This document shows positions 32,821-43,165 of a stretch of 64,000 bases of DNA, in pieces. The stretch is taken from positions 108,344 to 172,343 of the forward strand of contig NZ_JAATVW010000013.1 in NCBI RefSeq assembly GCF_011947225.1. Reading direction: 5' to 3'. Both the position numbers and the translations under genes were made by a program. The stretch is from Planosporangium flavigriseum. GTDB taxonomy: Bacteria > Actinomycetota > Actinomycetes > Mycobacteriales > Micromonosporaceae. Each line of letters starts with the position of its first letter. Within the stretch, counting starts at the first letter, position 1. The notes under the pieces are model-generated. The model was not told where the DNA came from, did no database searches, and worked only from the letters and a program-made list of their open reading frames with translations.

Positions 32821-35346
32821 TCACCCGCTGATCAGCGACCGGACCGCCAGCGCACGCCGCAGGTCGTCGGTGCGATCTCCGATCACCCGGCGCAGCACCG
32901 CCGGCAGGTCCGTGCGGTCGAGCAGGCGCTGGGCGGCCTCGGCCGTCGCGGCCCGGACCGCATACCTCGGGTAGGCCGCGCCCGCCACCTGGCTGACCAC
33001 CTGCGCGCTGCGCCGGGCGGCCATCGTCGGCATGTCCTGGAAGTACCGCGACACGTACGCCGCGGTCAGCTCCTCCTGCTCGGGCTGCCAGAACCCCTCG
33101 GCGAGCGCGAGCAATGACCGGTTGGACAGCGTTTCGTCGGCGGCGATCGCGTCCCACGCCCGCGCCTTCTCGCCGGCGTCGGGCAGCGCCGCCCGGCAGC
33201 GCGCCGCGTGCTGGACGCCGTGCGCGCTGCGGTCACGCTCGCTCTCGTCATCGATATCCGCAGTGCCGGCCGCGCCGAGGACCACCAACCGCCCCAGCAC
33301 CGCCCAGCGGAGGTCGGCGTCGATCGCCAGGCCGTCGGGCGCGTTTCTCCCGCCCAGCCAGCCGCGTAGGGTCTCCACCTCACCGGGGCCGGCGCAGCGG
33401 ACGAGACCGCGCGCGGCGGCGAGCTGCCGGTCACTGCCGGCGGGTACGGACGCGAGGACCTCGGCACACGCCGACGCGAGCGCGGCGAGCGCGCCCGGTC
33501 GCCGGGCCGCAGTGAGGTACTGCCCCGCCGTGATGTCCGCCGCAAAGCCGATGACCTGGGCGAACACGCCCGGGTCGAGCTCGGTCGGGAGCCCCACGAC
33601 GGCCAGGTTCACGAAGCCGGTCGGGTCGGCCTCGGCGTCCCGGGTGGAGTCCCACGCGGCGCTCCAGAGCAGCGCCCGGGCCACCGGGTCGGCTACCGCC
33701 GGCAACAGCTCGGGCAGCGCCGCCAGGTCACGATCGGCTAACCGGGTCTTCGCGTACGTGAGGTCGTCGTCGTTGACCAGCAGCAGTGCGGCGGCGGGCC
33801 TCCCGGTGAGCGCCGGAACCGGGGTGCGTTCGTGATCAGGTTCCACCTCCACCTCGACCCGCTCCCGTCGCGTCACCCGGCCGTCCGCGCCCCGGTCGTA
33901 CAGGCCGAGCGCGAGCCGGTGCGGTCGCAGCACCGGATTGCTGGACGGCGCGGTCTGCACGACGGAGACGGCGGTGTATCGGCCGCCGGGACCGACCTCG
34001 CCGGCCGGGCGCAGCGTGGTGACGCCGCTCTCCCGCAACCACAGCGCGGCCCAGCCCCACAGGTCCCGGCCGCTCACCTCGCCGAGCGAGGTCAGCAGAT
34101 CAGCCAGGGTGGCGTTGCCGTACCCGTGGGCGGCGAAGTACTTCCGCAGCCCGGCGAGGAAGGCTTCGTCGCCGACGTACGTGGCGAGCTGGCGCAGCGC
34201 GGCCGCGCCCTTGGCGTACGAGATGCCGTCGAAGTTGAGCAGCGCATCGGCACTGTCGTCGACCCGCTCCGGGGCGACCGGGTGGGCGGAGGGCCGCTGG
34301 TCGGCCGCGTACCCCCACGTTTTGCGGCTGATGGCGAAGTCGGTCCAGGTATCGGTGAAGCGGGTCGCCTCCCCCGCCACCCGGGTCCCCAGGTACTCCG
34401 CGAACGACTCGTTGAGCCACAGATCGTCCCACCACCGCATGGTGACCAGGTCGCCGAACCACATGTGCGCCATCTCGTGGGCGATCACGACCGCCCGCTC
34501 CATGCGCTGGGCCCGCGTGACGGCCGACCGGAACACGTACTCGTCGCGGAACGTCACGCACCCCGGGTTTTCCATGGCTCCGCCGTTGAACTCGGGCACG
34601 AACACCTGGTCGTACTTGCCGAACGGGTACGGGCTGGCGAACAGCTCCTGGTACCGGTCGAAGCACGCCGCCGTCACCTCGAACAGCTCGTCGGCGTCGC
34701 GGTCGAGGGCTTGCGCCAACGCCGCTCGGCAGTGGATCCCCAAGGGGATCGCGCCGTGCTCGGCGTACCGGGAGTGCAGCGGCCCGGCGACCAGGGTCAC
34801 GAAGTACGTGGCCAGCGGTGGCGTGGTGGCGAACCGCCACCGCCCCGGCGCCACCCGCTCCCCCGCCCCGTTGGCCAGCACTGTCCACGCGGCCGGCGCG
34901 GTCACGGTCAGCGTGACCGGGGCCTTCAGATCGGGCTGGTCGAAGCAGGCGAAGATGCGCTGCGCGGCGTCCAGGAACGTGTGGGCGTACAGGTACACCT
35001 CCCCGTCGGCCGGATCGACGAAGCGGTGCAGCCCCTCCCCGCTGTTGGAGTACGCCATCGTGGCCCGCACCACGAGCTCGTTGTCAGCGGCGAGGTCGGT
35101 TAGCCACAGCCGGTTGTCGTCCAGCGCGGCGACGTCGAGCTCCCGGCCGTTGAGTGTCACGGAGTGCAGGGTGTCCGGGCGGAGCTCGACGAAGGTCTCC
35201 GCGCCCGGCCGCCGACACCCGAACCGCACGACCGTCGTCGCGTCGAACGTCGCGTCCGGGCTGCTGAGGTCCAGGTCAATGGTGTACGCGTCGACTGACA
35301 GCAGCGCGGCCCGCTCGGCCGCCTCGGCTCGGGTGAGGCTAGGCAT
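32821..35346 (-). CDS. pepN: Aminopeptidase N (M1 family)
   Basis: Zinc aminopeptidase of 841 residues that removes N-terminal amino acids from peptides; cytosolic. The substrate-binding loop is GGAMENPG, and the zinc site HEMAH ... E lies in VVIAHEMAHMWFGDLVT (His near residue 288) and LWLNESFAEYLG. The C-terminal ERAP1-like helical domain is complete. Length fits the actinomycete PepN. Confidence 0.96.
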   Translation of the reverse strand: MPSLTRAEAAERAALLSVDAYTIDLDLSSPDATFDATTVVRFGCRRPGAETFVELRPDTLHSVTLNGRELDVAALDDNRLWLTDLAADNELVVRATMAYSNSGEGLHRFVDPADGEVYLYAHTFLDAAQRIFACFDQPDLKAPVTLTVTAPAAWTVLANGAGERVAPGRWRFATTPPLATYFVTLVAGPLHSRYAEHGAIPLGIHCRAALAQALDRDADELFEVTAACFDRYQELFASPYPFGKYDQVFVPEFNGGAMENPGCVTFRDEYVFRSAVTRAQRMERAVVIAHEMAHMWFGDLVTMRWWDDLWLNESFAEYLGTRVAGEATRFTDTWTDFAISRKTWGYAADQRPSAHPVAPERVDDSADALLNFDGISYAKGAAALRQLATYVGDEAFLAGLRKYFAAHGYGNATLADLLTSLGEVSGRDLWGWAALWLRESGVTTLRPAGEVGPGGRYTAVSVVQTAPSSNPVLRPHRLALGLYDRGADGRVTRRERVEVEVEPDHERTPVPALTGRPAAALLLVNDDDLTYAKTRLADRDLAALPELLPAVADPVARALLWSAAWDSTRDAEADPTGFVNLAVVGLPTELDPGVFAQVIGFAADITAGQYLTAARRPGALAALASACAEVLASVPAGSDRQLAAARGLVRCAGPGEVETLRGWLGGRNAPDGLAIDADLRWAVLGRLVVLGAAGTADIDDESERDRSAHGVQHAARCRAALPDAGEKARAWDAIAADETLSNRSLLALAEGFWQPEQEELTAAYVSRYFQDMPTMAARRSAQVVSQVAGAAYPRYAVRAATAEAAQRLLDRTDLPAVLRRVIGDRTDDLRRALAVRSLISG

Positions 35347-35394
35347 GACGCCATCCTGCCGGTTCGGGGATCTTCATGAGGGACGCCACCCTCC

Positions 35395-35922
35395 TCACGC
35401 GGCGATCAGGGCACGGATGGCGTCCATCCGGGGCACCCGGGGAGCCAGTGCCCGCAGCCGCAGGGCCAGGTTGACGGCGGTCAGCACCGGTTCCGGGTCG
35501 GCGACCGCGATCCCCATCCGCTCCCGCAGCCAGGTAGCGATCTCACTCCACCGGTAGTAGGCCGTGCCGAGGCGGACCTCGACCGGCGCCGGGAAGGTGC
35601 CCGCCCCGGTGCGGCCCACCGCCCACAACCGGACCGCCTCCGGCGAGCGGCCCACCCGCGCGGCGACCGCGCCGATCGAGACGAAGTCCTCGTCGCGCAC
35701 ACCGGCGGTCCTGACGCCGACGGCATCGAGGTCACGCACGGCGGACACGATGGCTTCGGTCAGGGTCGGCGCCTCGCGCCGGAACGCGATGACGGCGCCG
35801 GGTCGGTCCGGCGTGCTCCTGATGGTGGCGTCTGGACAACTCTCCCTCAACGCCGTCTGTGCGGACTCGTCGACGGGCTCGTCGACGACGAGGCTGAACT
35901 GCTGCCGTCTCATCGTTGCCAT
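35395..35922 (-). CDS. Helix-turn-helix (MerR/AlpA-like) protein
   Basis: 175 residues. A C-terminal half resembles excisionase-type DNA-binding domains: FVSIGAVAARVGRSPEAVRL, WAVGRTGAGTFPAPVEVRLG, then AYYRWSEIATWLRERMGI. The N-terminal half is an alpha/beta stretch with VIAFRREAPTLTEAIVSAVR. Proteins of this type are common in actinomycetes and act as small regulators. No target is evident. Confidence 0.65.
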   Translation of the reverse strand: MATMRRQQFSLVVDEPVDESAQTALRESCPDATIRSTPDRPGAVIAFRREAPTLTEAIVSAVRDLDAVGVRTAGVRDEDFVSIGAVAARVGRSPEAVRLWAVGRTGAGTFPAPVEVRLGTAYYRWSEIATWLRERMGIAVADPEPVLTAVNLALRLRALAPRVPRMDAIRALIAA

Positions 35923-35939
35923 GCCGGTGAGCCAACCAA

Positions 35940-36006
35940 CGGAGCGCCGCGCTGGGAGGGGCCAGACGCGGGGCCATTCGGGGGGCCAGACGCGGGGCCA
36001 GACGGC
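35940..36006. repeat. Short GC-rich repeats
   Basis: Repeats of ggggccagacgcggggcca flank the gap between the HTH gene and the CBM35 gene. Too short to call more. Confidence 0.6.
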
Positions 36007-36019
36007 GTGGCCTGGCGAC

Positions 36020-36772
36020 TCAGGCGCCGATGATGATGCGGTCGAGGTCCGGGGCCGCGGTGGCCGCGTTGCTGAACTCGAGGCTGTTGATGCCCTGGTC
36101 GAGCTTGACGCGCAGGGTGAGCGAGCCGACGGTCTCCCAGTCCCCCGTCGCGGGGAACCTCAGGACGTTGAAGCGGCCGTCATTGACGCTGACGGTCGCG
36201 GTGCGCTCGTCGGCCGAGACGTAGTGGATGGCCAGGGTGTAGACACCATCGGCAGGCACCACGATCCGGTTGAACCGCAGCGAGTTGGCCGGGGCCCGGC
36301 CGATGTTGGCGATCACCTCGCCTCCGGACGCCGCCGCCACCTTCCGGATGCGGGCTGCACCGCTGAGGACGTTGGACGCGGCCTCGGCCTCGATCTTGAT
36401 GGGCACCGCCAGCGACGCCGGAGGGGGCAGCGTCGCTGTAGGCGAGGCGGCGGGCGGCGGTGTACTCGACGCTTCTGCGGTGGGGATCGCGGACGGGAAC
36501 CCGGGCGGACCGCTCGGCTGCGGCCGCGGAACCGGCGCCATCGGCAGCGGGCTGATACGCGCGGGCACGGGCGGCAGCAGCCGGGACGTGTCGTTGCCCG
36601 ACTGCGGAAGGACGGCGGCCGTGATCCCGAGCGCGACGGTGCCGACCCCGCCTGCGATGAGGGCGAGCCGGGTCCGCTCCCCGACCCCCTGCCAGGGCCA
36701 CCGCGCACTCGCGTGCTGACCGCGGTAGACCGGTGCGAGGATCCGCTTGAGCGTTTCCCTTCCGACCGCCAT
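36020..36772 (-). CDS. Membrane-anchored CBM35 carbohydrate-binding protein
   Basis: 250 residues from the ATG at 36772, with GGAGGAG just upstream. A short cytoplasmic N terminus is followed by one helix (TRLALIAGGVGTVALGITAA), a Pro/Ser/Ala-rich linker (about 65-125) and a CBM6/35-like beta-sandwich (IKIEAEAASNVLSGAARIRK, ANSLRFNRIVVPADGVYTLA, INSLEFSNAATAAPDLDRII). It would display a sugar-binding module outside the membrane. No catalytic domain is fused. Confidence 0.88.
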   Translation of the reverse strand: MAVGRETLKRILAPVYRGQHASARWPWQGVGERTRLALIAGGVGTVALGITAAVLPQSGNDTSRLLPPVPARISPLPMAPVPRPQPSGPPGFPSAIPTAEASSTPPPAASPTATLPPPASLAVPIKIEAEAASNVLSGAARIRKVAAASGGEVIANIGRAPANSLRFNRIVVPADGVYTLAIHYVSADERTATVSVNDGRFNVLRFPATGDWETVGSLTLRVKLDQGINSLEFSNAATAAPDLDRIIIGA

Positions 36773-37292
36773 CGCGCTCCTCCTCCGGCGACAGGTTCGG
36801 GTGGTGCCATCGGATCGGGCCGGCACTCACCTTTCCACTTTGGGAGGAGCCTGAGACCGACACGGACCACGATGCTTTCACGATCGCCTACGAAGACCAG
36901 TCGTGGCAAGGAATGCTAGAACGTTAAAAACATGCGGCGAAATCGGACGCGATTTGTTCACTCAATCATTTGACCTGCAGAAACTCTTTCACAAAGGCAA
37001 GCCGATAACTGAAAGCACTGGAATTATGTCGCAGCGCGATACATAGACAGAAGTATTAGTTACCCGCCGTGCCTATAACCGCGCGATACCGTCACGGCAT
37101 GCGGACAAGCCTCGACTGTTGGGCGCCCTGACGGGCGGTGACCGCAGCGCGCCGAGTGAGTCGCGCCGCATCTGAACGCGGCACAACCTTCGCCGGCCGA
37201 TCGTGTCTCACCTCACCGCTAGGGTGAGCCTCGCTTGATCACACGGGGGATCCACGACACGACGGTGGATCCGGCACAGAGGAGACCACCCC
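36773..37292. promoter_or_regulatory. Divergent intergenic region between CBM35 gene and DHA2 exporter
   Basis: About 520 bp without a gene. The part from 36890 to 37090 is clearly AT-richer than the rest of the window and probably holds the divergent promoters, but I cannot fix -10/-35 boxes with confidence. An inverted repeat, CTCACC (37212-37217)/GGTGAG (37223-37228), lies 65 bp before the exporter start and is an operator candidate. Confidence 0.5.
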
Positions 37293-38969
37293 ATGACGAC
37301 GCCACAGCCGGGCGCCGGCTCACCGGCCGGCACCGGAGCCCCAGCCACCGCGGAGCAGAAGCCGCGGCACAGCCCCTGGCTGGTGCTCTCCGTACTCTGC
37401 CTCGGCTTCTTCATGATCCTGCTCGACACCACGATCGTGAACATCGCGATCCCGGACATGATCGATCGGCTGCACGCCTCGCTCGACCAGATCCTGTGGG
37501 TGCTCAACGCCTACATCCTGGTCTACGCCGTACTGCTGATCACGGCCGGCCGACTGGGCGACCTGTACGGGCCGAAACAGCTCTTCATCGCGGGCCTGGC
37601 CATCTTCACGGTGGCCTCGGCCGCGTGCGGCTTCGCGACCACCCCCGGCCAGCTCATCGCGGCCCGCGTGGCGCAGGGCCTAGGCGGCGCGCTGCTGACG
37701 CCGCAGACGCTGTCGGTCCTAACGGTGATCTTCCCGCCGGCCAAACGGGGCGCGGCGTTCGGCATCTGGGGCGCGGTCGCCGGCGTCGCCACGATCGCCG
37801 GCCCGACGCTGGGCGGCTTCATCGTCACCCACTGGGGCTGGCGCTGGGTCTTCTTCGTCAACCTGCCGGTCGGCGTGCTGGCCCTGGTGCTCGCGGTGAT
37901 CGTGATGCCCGACCTCAAGCTCAACCGCCGCCACCGGCTCGACCTGGTCGGCACGGCACTCGCGACGGTCGGTCTTTTCCTGCTCACATACGGACTGATC
38001 GAGGGCCAGTCGCACAACTGGGGCAAGGTCTGGGGCCCGATCACGATCCCCCAGCTGGTCGTCGCCGGGGCCGTCGTGCTCGCGCTGTTCATGGTGCAGC
38101 AGTACGTGCAGCGGAACGGCGAGCCGCTCGTTCCGTTCGCGATCTTCCGCGACCGCAACTTCTCGGTGATGAACTTCGTCGGCGCGGCGCTGGGCTTCGG
38201 CATGCTCGGCCTGTTCCTGCCGATGGTCATCTTCCTGCAGTCGGTGCTCGGCCTCAGCGCGCTGCAGGCCGGTCTGGCGACCGCGCCGATGTCGGTGGTG
38301 TCGATGTTCGTCGCGCCGTTCGCCGGCCGGATGGCCGACAAGATCGGCGGCAAGTACATCCTCATGGCCGGGCTGGCGCTGTTCGGCCTCGGCATGGCGA
38401 TCTTCCTGGCCTCAGCCCACCCCGACAGCACCCGGCTGCACCTGCTGCCCGGCATCCTCGTCGCGGGCCTGGGCATGGGCCTGACGTTCGCGCCGCTGCA
38501 GACCGTGGCGATGCGCAACATCGAGCCGCGGATGGCCGGAGCGGCGTCCGGTCTGATCAACACCACCCGCCAGCTCGGTTCGGTCATCGGCTCCGCCGCC
38601 GTCGGCGCGTTGCTGCAGAACCAGCTCGCGTCCAAGCTCAGCGAGTCCGCGAAGGCGCACGCCGCGGAGCTTCCGCCGCAGTTCCGCGACCGGTTCGTGG
38701 CCGGCTTCAGCCACGCCTCCGGTAGCAGTCTGGAGGTCGGTGCGGGACAGAGCGGGGTGAACTTCGGCGCCCAGGTGCCGGACGCGGTCCACAAGGTGAT
38801 CACAAATACGTTCCATGAAGGCTTCACGAACGCCATGCACGCGTCGCTGATTCTGCCGATCGTGGTCCTCGGCCTGGCGGCGCTCTCCTGCCTGCTGGTC
38901 AAGCGCCGGGCCCGCACCGCCCAGCCGGGCACGCCGGTGGCTGCCGGGGCGGCGCAGAGCAACGCCTAG
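37293..38969 (+). CDS. DHA2-family MFS drug exporter (EmrB/QacA type)
   Basis: A 558-residue, 14-helix proton-coupled exporter. The start at 37293 follows GGAGACCACCCC. Motifs: LDTTIVNIAIPDMIDRL in helix 1 (motif D1), GRLGDLYGPKQLF, ARVAQGLGGALLTPQT, and motif C as AGPTLGG. It lacks the carboxypeptidase-regulatory-like tail of the other exporter at the left end. No regulator gene is adjacent; the upstream dyad at 37212-37228 may bind one encoded elsewhere. Confidence 0.94.
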   Translation: MTTPQPGAGSPAGTGAPATAEQKPRHSPWLVLSVLCLGFFMILLDTTIVNIAIPDMIDRLHASLDQILWVLNAYILVYAVLLITAGRLGDLYGPKQLFIAGLAIFTVASAACGFATTPGQLIAARVAQGLGGALLTPQTLSVLTVIFPPAKRGAAFGIWGAVAGVATIAGPTLGGFIVTHWGWRWVFFVNLPVGVLALVLAVIVMPDLKLNRRHRLDLVGTALATVGLFLLTYGLIEGQSHNWGKVWGPITIPQLVVAGAVVLALFMVQQYVQRNGEPLVPFAIFRDRNFSVMNFVGAALGFGMLGLFLPMVIFLQSVLGLSALQAGLATAPMSVVSMFVAPFAGRMADKIGGKYILMAGLALFGLGMAIFLASAHPDSTRLHLLPGILVAGLGMGLTFAPLQTVAMRNIEPRMAGAASGLINTTRQLGSVIGSAAVGALLQNQLASKLSESAKAHAAELPPQFRDRFVAGFSHASGSSLEVGAGQSGVNFGAQVPDAVHKVITNTFHEGFTNAMHASLILPIVVLGLAALSCLLVKRRARTAQPGTPVAAGAAQSNA

Positions 38970-38980
38970 CGCCGGGGCGC

Positions 38981-40192
38981 CTACCGCGGAACGGACCGGC
39001 CCAGATCGATCGGGACGGCCCGTTCCCGCAGGTACCCGAAGGCGGCGGGCGCGGGCCAGGAGTCGCCGCGGTACCGCGACGGCCGGTACTCCGGCAGTTC
39101 GGTCAGCACGTCGGCCTCCATGACCACATCCCACGGGACGAAGAACGTGGACCCGGCCGCGACATTGAATGCCACGAAATCGACCCGCGGCAGCAAGACG
39201 TGCATGCCACGGGTCCAGGAGGCGACCGAGAACGTACCGCCCTCGGACGTGCCGAACACCGCGTACGACGCGACGTACTCCTCGACCTCGTGCCGGAGGA
39301 TGTTCTGCTGCGCCCCGTACTCGCTGGCGGCCAGCACCCGCGACGCCCGCTGCACCGCGGCGGCGGCCGGATGCCCGCTCGCGACGGTGAACGGCACCAC
39401 CCGCCCGGCCTGGTCGACCGTGTACGCGACCGGCGACAGCGGCCGGGGCGACTCGGCGAAGTGCCGCTCGATCAGATCGAACAGCTCAGGCAAGGGCTCC
39501 GGGTCGGCGTCGATCACGATCAGGGACCGCACGTCGGGCATGAACGCCAGGGGCGCGCCTCCGACGTGCTCGCCGAGCGCGGCCAGCCAGCCGTCCAGCA
39601 GGAGGTGGGAGACCCAGTACGCGTCGCCGTCGTCGATGAAGCGGAGCATCACCCGGCCGGCCGGCTGCTCGGCCGGCGGCAGACCGGCGGTGGCGGCGAG
39701 GTTGGCCCGCGCGGTGGCGAACACCTCCTCGCTGGACACGCCCCACTCCGCACAGGTCATCTCGGATACGTAGGCCATCGACGACGGCTGGTCGACGACG
39801 ACCATCTCGTCGAGGAACGGGAACGCCGGCCGGCGTAGCGCGGCCGGCCGCCCGGACTCGCCGCCCCGGGCGAACGTCGCGCTGCGCAGCACCGGCCGCA
39901 GCCGGTCACGCGCGGACTCCCAGCTGTCCGGCACCTCGGGTAGCCGGGTGAACGTCGCCACGAACCGCCGGATGCGCTCGTCGCGGGTACGCGGCTCACG
40001 CTGGCACTCCGCATACAGGTTGTGCAGGTACAGCCAGGCCGGTTCGGTGCCGGGCCCGCGACGGTACTCGATGGAGAACTCGTCGCGGTCATAGTGGGTG
40101 TCCGTGATGCCGGCGGCACGCAGCGCGGCCAGCACCTCTCCAGCGAACCGGTCCGGCCCGCTCCGGCGTCGCAGCCGGTCGAAGATGCCCAC
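38981..40192 (-). CDS. Unknown protein, DUF1444-like
   Basis: 403 residues, soluble, no signal peptide. The N terminus reads MGIFDRLRRRSGPDRFAGEV; the middle contains FPFLDEMVVVDQPSSMAYVS, and the C-terminal half FVAFNVAAGSTFFVPWDVVM. The first half with AWLYLHNLYAECQREPRTRD recalls DUF1444-type proteins of unknown function. It converges with the exporter. Confidence 0.6.
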   Translation of the reverse strand: MGIFDRLRRRSGPDRFAGEVLAALRAAGITDTHYDRDEFSIEYRRGPGTEPAWLYLHNLYAECQREPRTRDERIRRFVATFTRLPEVPDSWESARDRLRPVLRSATFARGGESGRPAALRRPAFPFLDEMVVVDQPSSMAYVSEMTCAEWGVSSEEVFATARANLAATAGLPPAEQPAGRVMLRFIDDGDAYWVSHLLLDGWLAALGEHVGGAPLAFMPDVRSLIVIDADPEPLPELFDLIERHFAESPRPLSPVAYTVDQAGRVVPFTVASGHPAAAAVQRASRVLAASEYGAQQNILRHEVEEYVASYAVFGTSEGGTFSVASWTRGMHVLLPRVDFVAFNVAAGSTFFVPWDVVMEADVLTELPEYRPSRYRGDSWPAPAAFGYLRERAVPIDLGRSVPR

Positions 40193-40280
40193 GTCACCTC
40201 CCGGTCACTAGACCGACGAGGTTACCCGCAACCGACTGGCGTCCATCGGTACGGTCTGTCTGAGCGGCCACTCCGGTGGC

Positions 40281-41729
40281 CTACTCATCGTCCGTGTCGT
40301 CCGCGGCCACGTCGGGGATTTCGTCCTCGGGCCGCTGCCGGCGGGCCTTCCGGGCCGCCTTGCGTTCCGCGGCGGTCACCCGCGTCTCGGACTCGGCGAG
40401 CCGGTAGTCGGTGCCCCGGGCACTCGGCACGTACTCCTCGCCGGCGTACATGGTGGGCTGCCAATCGAACTCGTGGGCGCCGATCCGCACCGGCGCCCCC
40501 GGTTCGGCGCCGGCCTTCGCGAGGGCGTCCTCGACGCCGAGGCGGGCCAGCCGGTCGGCCAGGAAGCCCACGGCCTCGTCGTTGTCGAAGTTGGTCTGGC
40601 GTACCCAGCGCTCGGGCTTGCCCCGCACGACGTACACGCCGTCGGCGTCCCGGTCGAGGGTGAAGCCGGCTTCGTCAACGGCCGCCGGGCGGATGACGAT
40701 GCGAGTGCGCTCCGGCGGCGGCGCCGCCTTCCGCTGCTGGTCGACCAGTTCGGCCAGGGCGAACGTCAGCTCCCGGAGCCCTTCCCGGGTCACCGCGCTG
40801 ACCTCGAACACCCGCAGGCCGCGGTCTTCCAGGTCCGGGCGGATCATCTCGGCCATTGCCCGGCCGTCGGGTATGTCGACCTTGTTGAGCGCGACGAGAC
40901 GCGGACGGTCCTCCAGCCCTCCGTAGGCGGACAGCTCGGCCTCGATCGCGTCGAGGTCGGCGAGCGGATCACGGTCCGGCTCCATCGTCGCGGTGTCGAT
41001 GACGTGGACGAGTACGGCGGTCCGCTCGATGTGGCGCAGGAACTCCAGTCCGAGGCCCTTGCCAGTGGCTGCGCCCGGGATCAGGCCCGGCACGTCGGCG
41101 ATGGTGAACGTGTGGTCGTCGGCGCGGACGACCCCGAGGTTGGGCACAAGCGTGGTGAACGGGTAATCGGCGATCTTCGGGCGGGCGGCGGAAAGTACCG
41201 AGATCAGCGACGACTTGCCGGCGCTCGGAAAGCCCACGAGCCCGACGTCCGCGACGCTCTTGAGCTCCAGGACCACGTCGAGCTGCTCACCGGGCTCCCC
41301 CAGCTCGGCGAAGCCCGGAGCCCGCCGCTTGGTGTTGGCGAGCGCGGCGTTGCCCCGACCGCCGCGACCGCCCTGCGCGATCACGACCGTCGTACCCTCG
41401 CCGACCAGGTCTGCGATCACCTCGCCGTTCGCCAGGGAGACGACCGTGCCGTCGGGCACCCGCAGCTCGAGGTCCTCGCCGTTGGCGCCGTCGCGGTCGG
41501 AGCCGGCGCCGCCCTTGCCGTTCTCGGCCTTCACATGCGGCCGGAAGTGGAAGTCGAGCAGGGTGTGCACCTGCGAATCCACGACGAGGGCGACGCTGCC
41601 GCCGTGGCCGCCGTTGCCGCCGTCCGGGCCGCCGAACGGCTTGAACTTCTCCCGGTGGATCGACACGCAGCCGTGCCCGCCGTCCCCGGCGTGCACGTGC
41701 AGTACCACGCGGTCGACGAACGTAGCCAC
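40281..41729 (-). CDS. obg: GTPase Obg
   Basis: Ribosome-associated GTPase involved in 50S assembly and stress control. 482 residues with three domains: glycine-rich Obg fold (1-158; [20 protein letters not shown]), the G domain (G1 [10 protein letters not shown]3 DVPGL, G4 NKVD), and the C-terminal OCT domain (from about 345; [20 protein letters not shown]), ending in a basic-then-acidic tail. GTG start at 41729. It is the last gene of the rplU-rpmA-obg group. Confidence 0.97.
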   Translation of the reverse strand: MATFVDRVVLHVHAGDGGHGCVSIHREKFKPFGGPDGGNGGHGGSVALVVDSQVHTLLDFHFRPHVKAENGKGGAGSDRDGANGEDLELRVPDGTVVSLANGEVIADLVGEGTTVVIAQGGRGGRGNAALANTKRRAPGFAELGEPGEQLDVVLELKSVADVGLVGFPSAGKSSLISVLSAARPKIADYPFTTLVPNLGVVRADDHTFTIADVPGLIPGAATGKGLGLEFLRHIERTAVLVHVIDTATMEPDRDPLADLDAIEAELSAYGGLEDRPRLVALNKVDIPDGRAMAEMIRPDLEDRGLRVFEVSAVTREGLRELTFALAELVDQQRKAAPPPERTRIVIRPAAVDEAGFTLDRDADGVYVVRGKPERWVRQTNFDNDEAVGFLADRLARLGVEDALAKAGAEPGAPVRIGAHEFDWQPTMYAGEEYVPSARGTDYRLAESETRVTAAERKAARKARRQRPEDEIPDVAADDTDDE

Positions 41730-41770
41730 GTTTTAATCCTTCCTCAGTGCTCTGGGGTCAAACACGAAAC

Positions 41771-41802
41771 GGACCGGTAGGCGCTGATGCGCCTACCGGT
41801 CC
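41771..41802 (-). terminator. Hairpin between rpmA and obg
   Basis: Perfect 14-bp stem GGACCGGTAGGCGC/GCGCCTACCGGTCC with a 4-nt loop, 18 bp past the rpmA stop. It would terminate or attenuate transcription into obg. Confidence 0.75.
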
Positions 41803-41819
41803 GCCCGTTTCAGTCCTGC

Positions 41820-42077
41820 TCAGGCCTGACCGTTGACAATGCTGACGGTCTTGCGGCCCCGCTTGGTGCCGAACTGCACCGCGCCGGCTGCCAGTGCGAA
41901 CAGCGTGTCGTCGCCACCGCGTCCAACCAGGTCACCCGGGTGGAACTTGGTGCCGCGCTGACGGATGAGGATCTCGCCGGCCTTGACCTGCTGCCCACCG
42001 AAGCGCTTCACGCCCAGGCGCTGAGCCGCGGAGTCGCGGCCGTTCCGCGAGCTGGACGCACCCTTTTTGTGTGCCAT
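41820..42077 (-). CDS. rpmA: 50S ribosomal protein L27
   Basis: 85-residue protein of the peptidyl-transferase region: [20 protein letters not shown], then [20 protein letters not shown], then [20 protein letters not shown]. No N-terminal extension of the Firmicutes type, so no processing is needed. Confidence 0.98.
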   Translation of the reverse strand: MAHKKGASSSRNGRDSAAQRLGVKRFGGQQVKAGEILIRQRGTKFHPGDLVGRGGDDTLFALAAGAVQFGTKRGRKTVSIVNGQA

Positions 42078-42088
42078 CTCTTAAACGC

Positions 42089-42403
42089 CTACTTTCCGGT
42101 GGAGATGCCGGTCACCTTGACCTGGGTCAGCGGCTGACGGTGCCCCTGACGCTTGTGGTAGCCGGTCTTGTTCTTGAACTTGTGGATCCGGATCTTCGGA
42201 CCCTTGGTGTGGGCGACGACCTCACCGGTCACCGCGACGTTGGCAAGCACAGCCGTGTCGGTCACCAGGTCGTCACCGTCGACGAGGAGCACCGCGGGGA
42301 GGGTGATCGCGTCACCGGCTTCACCGGCGAGCTTCTCGACCTCGATCACGTCGCCCTCGGCGACCTTGTACTGCTTGCCGCCGGTCTTGACGATCGCGTA
42401 CAT
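42089..42403 (-). CDS. rplU: 50S ribosomal protein L21
   Basis: 104 residues from the ATG at 42403 ([20 protein letters not shown]); the C terminus [20 protein letters not shown] is standard. The open frame upstream to 42544 is not part of the protein. First gene of the rplU-rpmA operon, 11 bp before rpmA. Confidence 0.97.
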   Translation of the reverse strand: MYAIVKTGGKQYKVAEGDVIEVEKLAGEAGDAITLPAVLLVDGDDLVTDTAVLANVAVTGEVVAHTKGPKIRIHKFKNKTGYHKRQGHRQPLTQVKVTGISTGK

Positions 42404-42551
42404 CGGACGCGGACTCCTGTCGTAGCTAAGGCGGATGGACCATTCCTCGCCGCGCCGGCAAACGCAGAGCGCTGGGCGCGCAACGAGACGGCGCACGCGT
42501 GTGTGCCGCAGGAAAGAGTACCGTGACTCGGCCCGTAATTCCAAAACACCC

Positions 42552-43049
42552 CTAGGCGCCGCAGTATTCCGCGGCGTCGCCGAGGGCCGCCGCGAACCGC
42601 CCCGTCGTCTTGCTGACCGCGTCCAACGAGTCGAGTTTCGCCAGGGTACCGGGGTCGTTGCCCATTTTCTCCAGGTTCACGGCGGAGGCGTTCAGGGCGC
42701 GCCTGAATCGCGGATCGGCGGCTTCGCCGGCGTGCGTACGCAGCTTGGCCGCGATCTCCCCCAGCTTCGCGGTGGCCGCCTGCCGGGACCGCTCCTCCCC
42801 CGCCGGGTCCTGCTGCGTCCGGGCCGCCATCAGCCTGCCCAGCTCGGCGCCGAACGCCGTCGCGTCGGCGTCGAACACGTTGGCCCGCAGGTCGGTGCAG
42901 ATGGCCTGCGCCTTCGAATCCGGTGACGTGGCGGCCGGCAGACTGGGCTGCACGAACTTCGCGGCCGGCGCCGGCGCCGTGCCGCCCCCACAACCGGCGC
43001 TGAACAGGGTCACCCCGCACAGGGCCGCCACGGCGATCAGGCCTCGCAT
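42552..43049 (-). CDS. Lipoprotein of unknown function
   Basis: 165 residues from the ATG at 43049. The signal [20 protein letters not shown] has a lipobox ending in Cys-20, so the protein is lipid-anchored outside the membrane. The remainder is helical with conserved-looking [10 protein letters not shown] and [10 protein letters not shown], and one further Cys in the C-terminal EYCGA. It lies between rne and rplU. Confidence 0.8.
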   Translation of the reverse strand: MRGLIAVAALCGVTLFSAGCGGGTAPAPAAKFVQPSLPAATSPDSKAQAICTDLRANVFDADATAFGAELGRLMAARTQQDPAGEERSRQAATAKLGEIAAKLRTHAGEAADPRFRRALNASAVNLEKMGNDPGTLAKLDSLDAVSKTTGRFAAALGDAAEYCGA

Positions 43050-43107
43050 CCGGTCTCCCTCGTCACATTCCGGACGTACGTGCCGGGACGCCGACCGTTC
43101 CATGCAC

Positions 43108-43145
43108 GGTGAGTTCGCCCGCCGCGTGCGGCGGGCGAACTCACC
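43108..43145 (-). terminator. Hairpin terminator of rne
   Basis: Perfect 16-bp arms GGTGAGTTCGCCCGCC (43108-43123) and GGCGGGCGAACTCACC (43130-43145), 20 bp past the rne stop. Confidence 0.8.
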
Positions 43146-43165
43146 CAACTTCGTTGACTAACGAC

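Noticed and set aside
36890..37090. AT-rich segment as a sign of horizontal transfer
   Set aside because: It is a short non-coding gap between divergent genes; AT-rich promoter regions are normal in actinomycetes.
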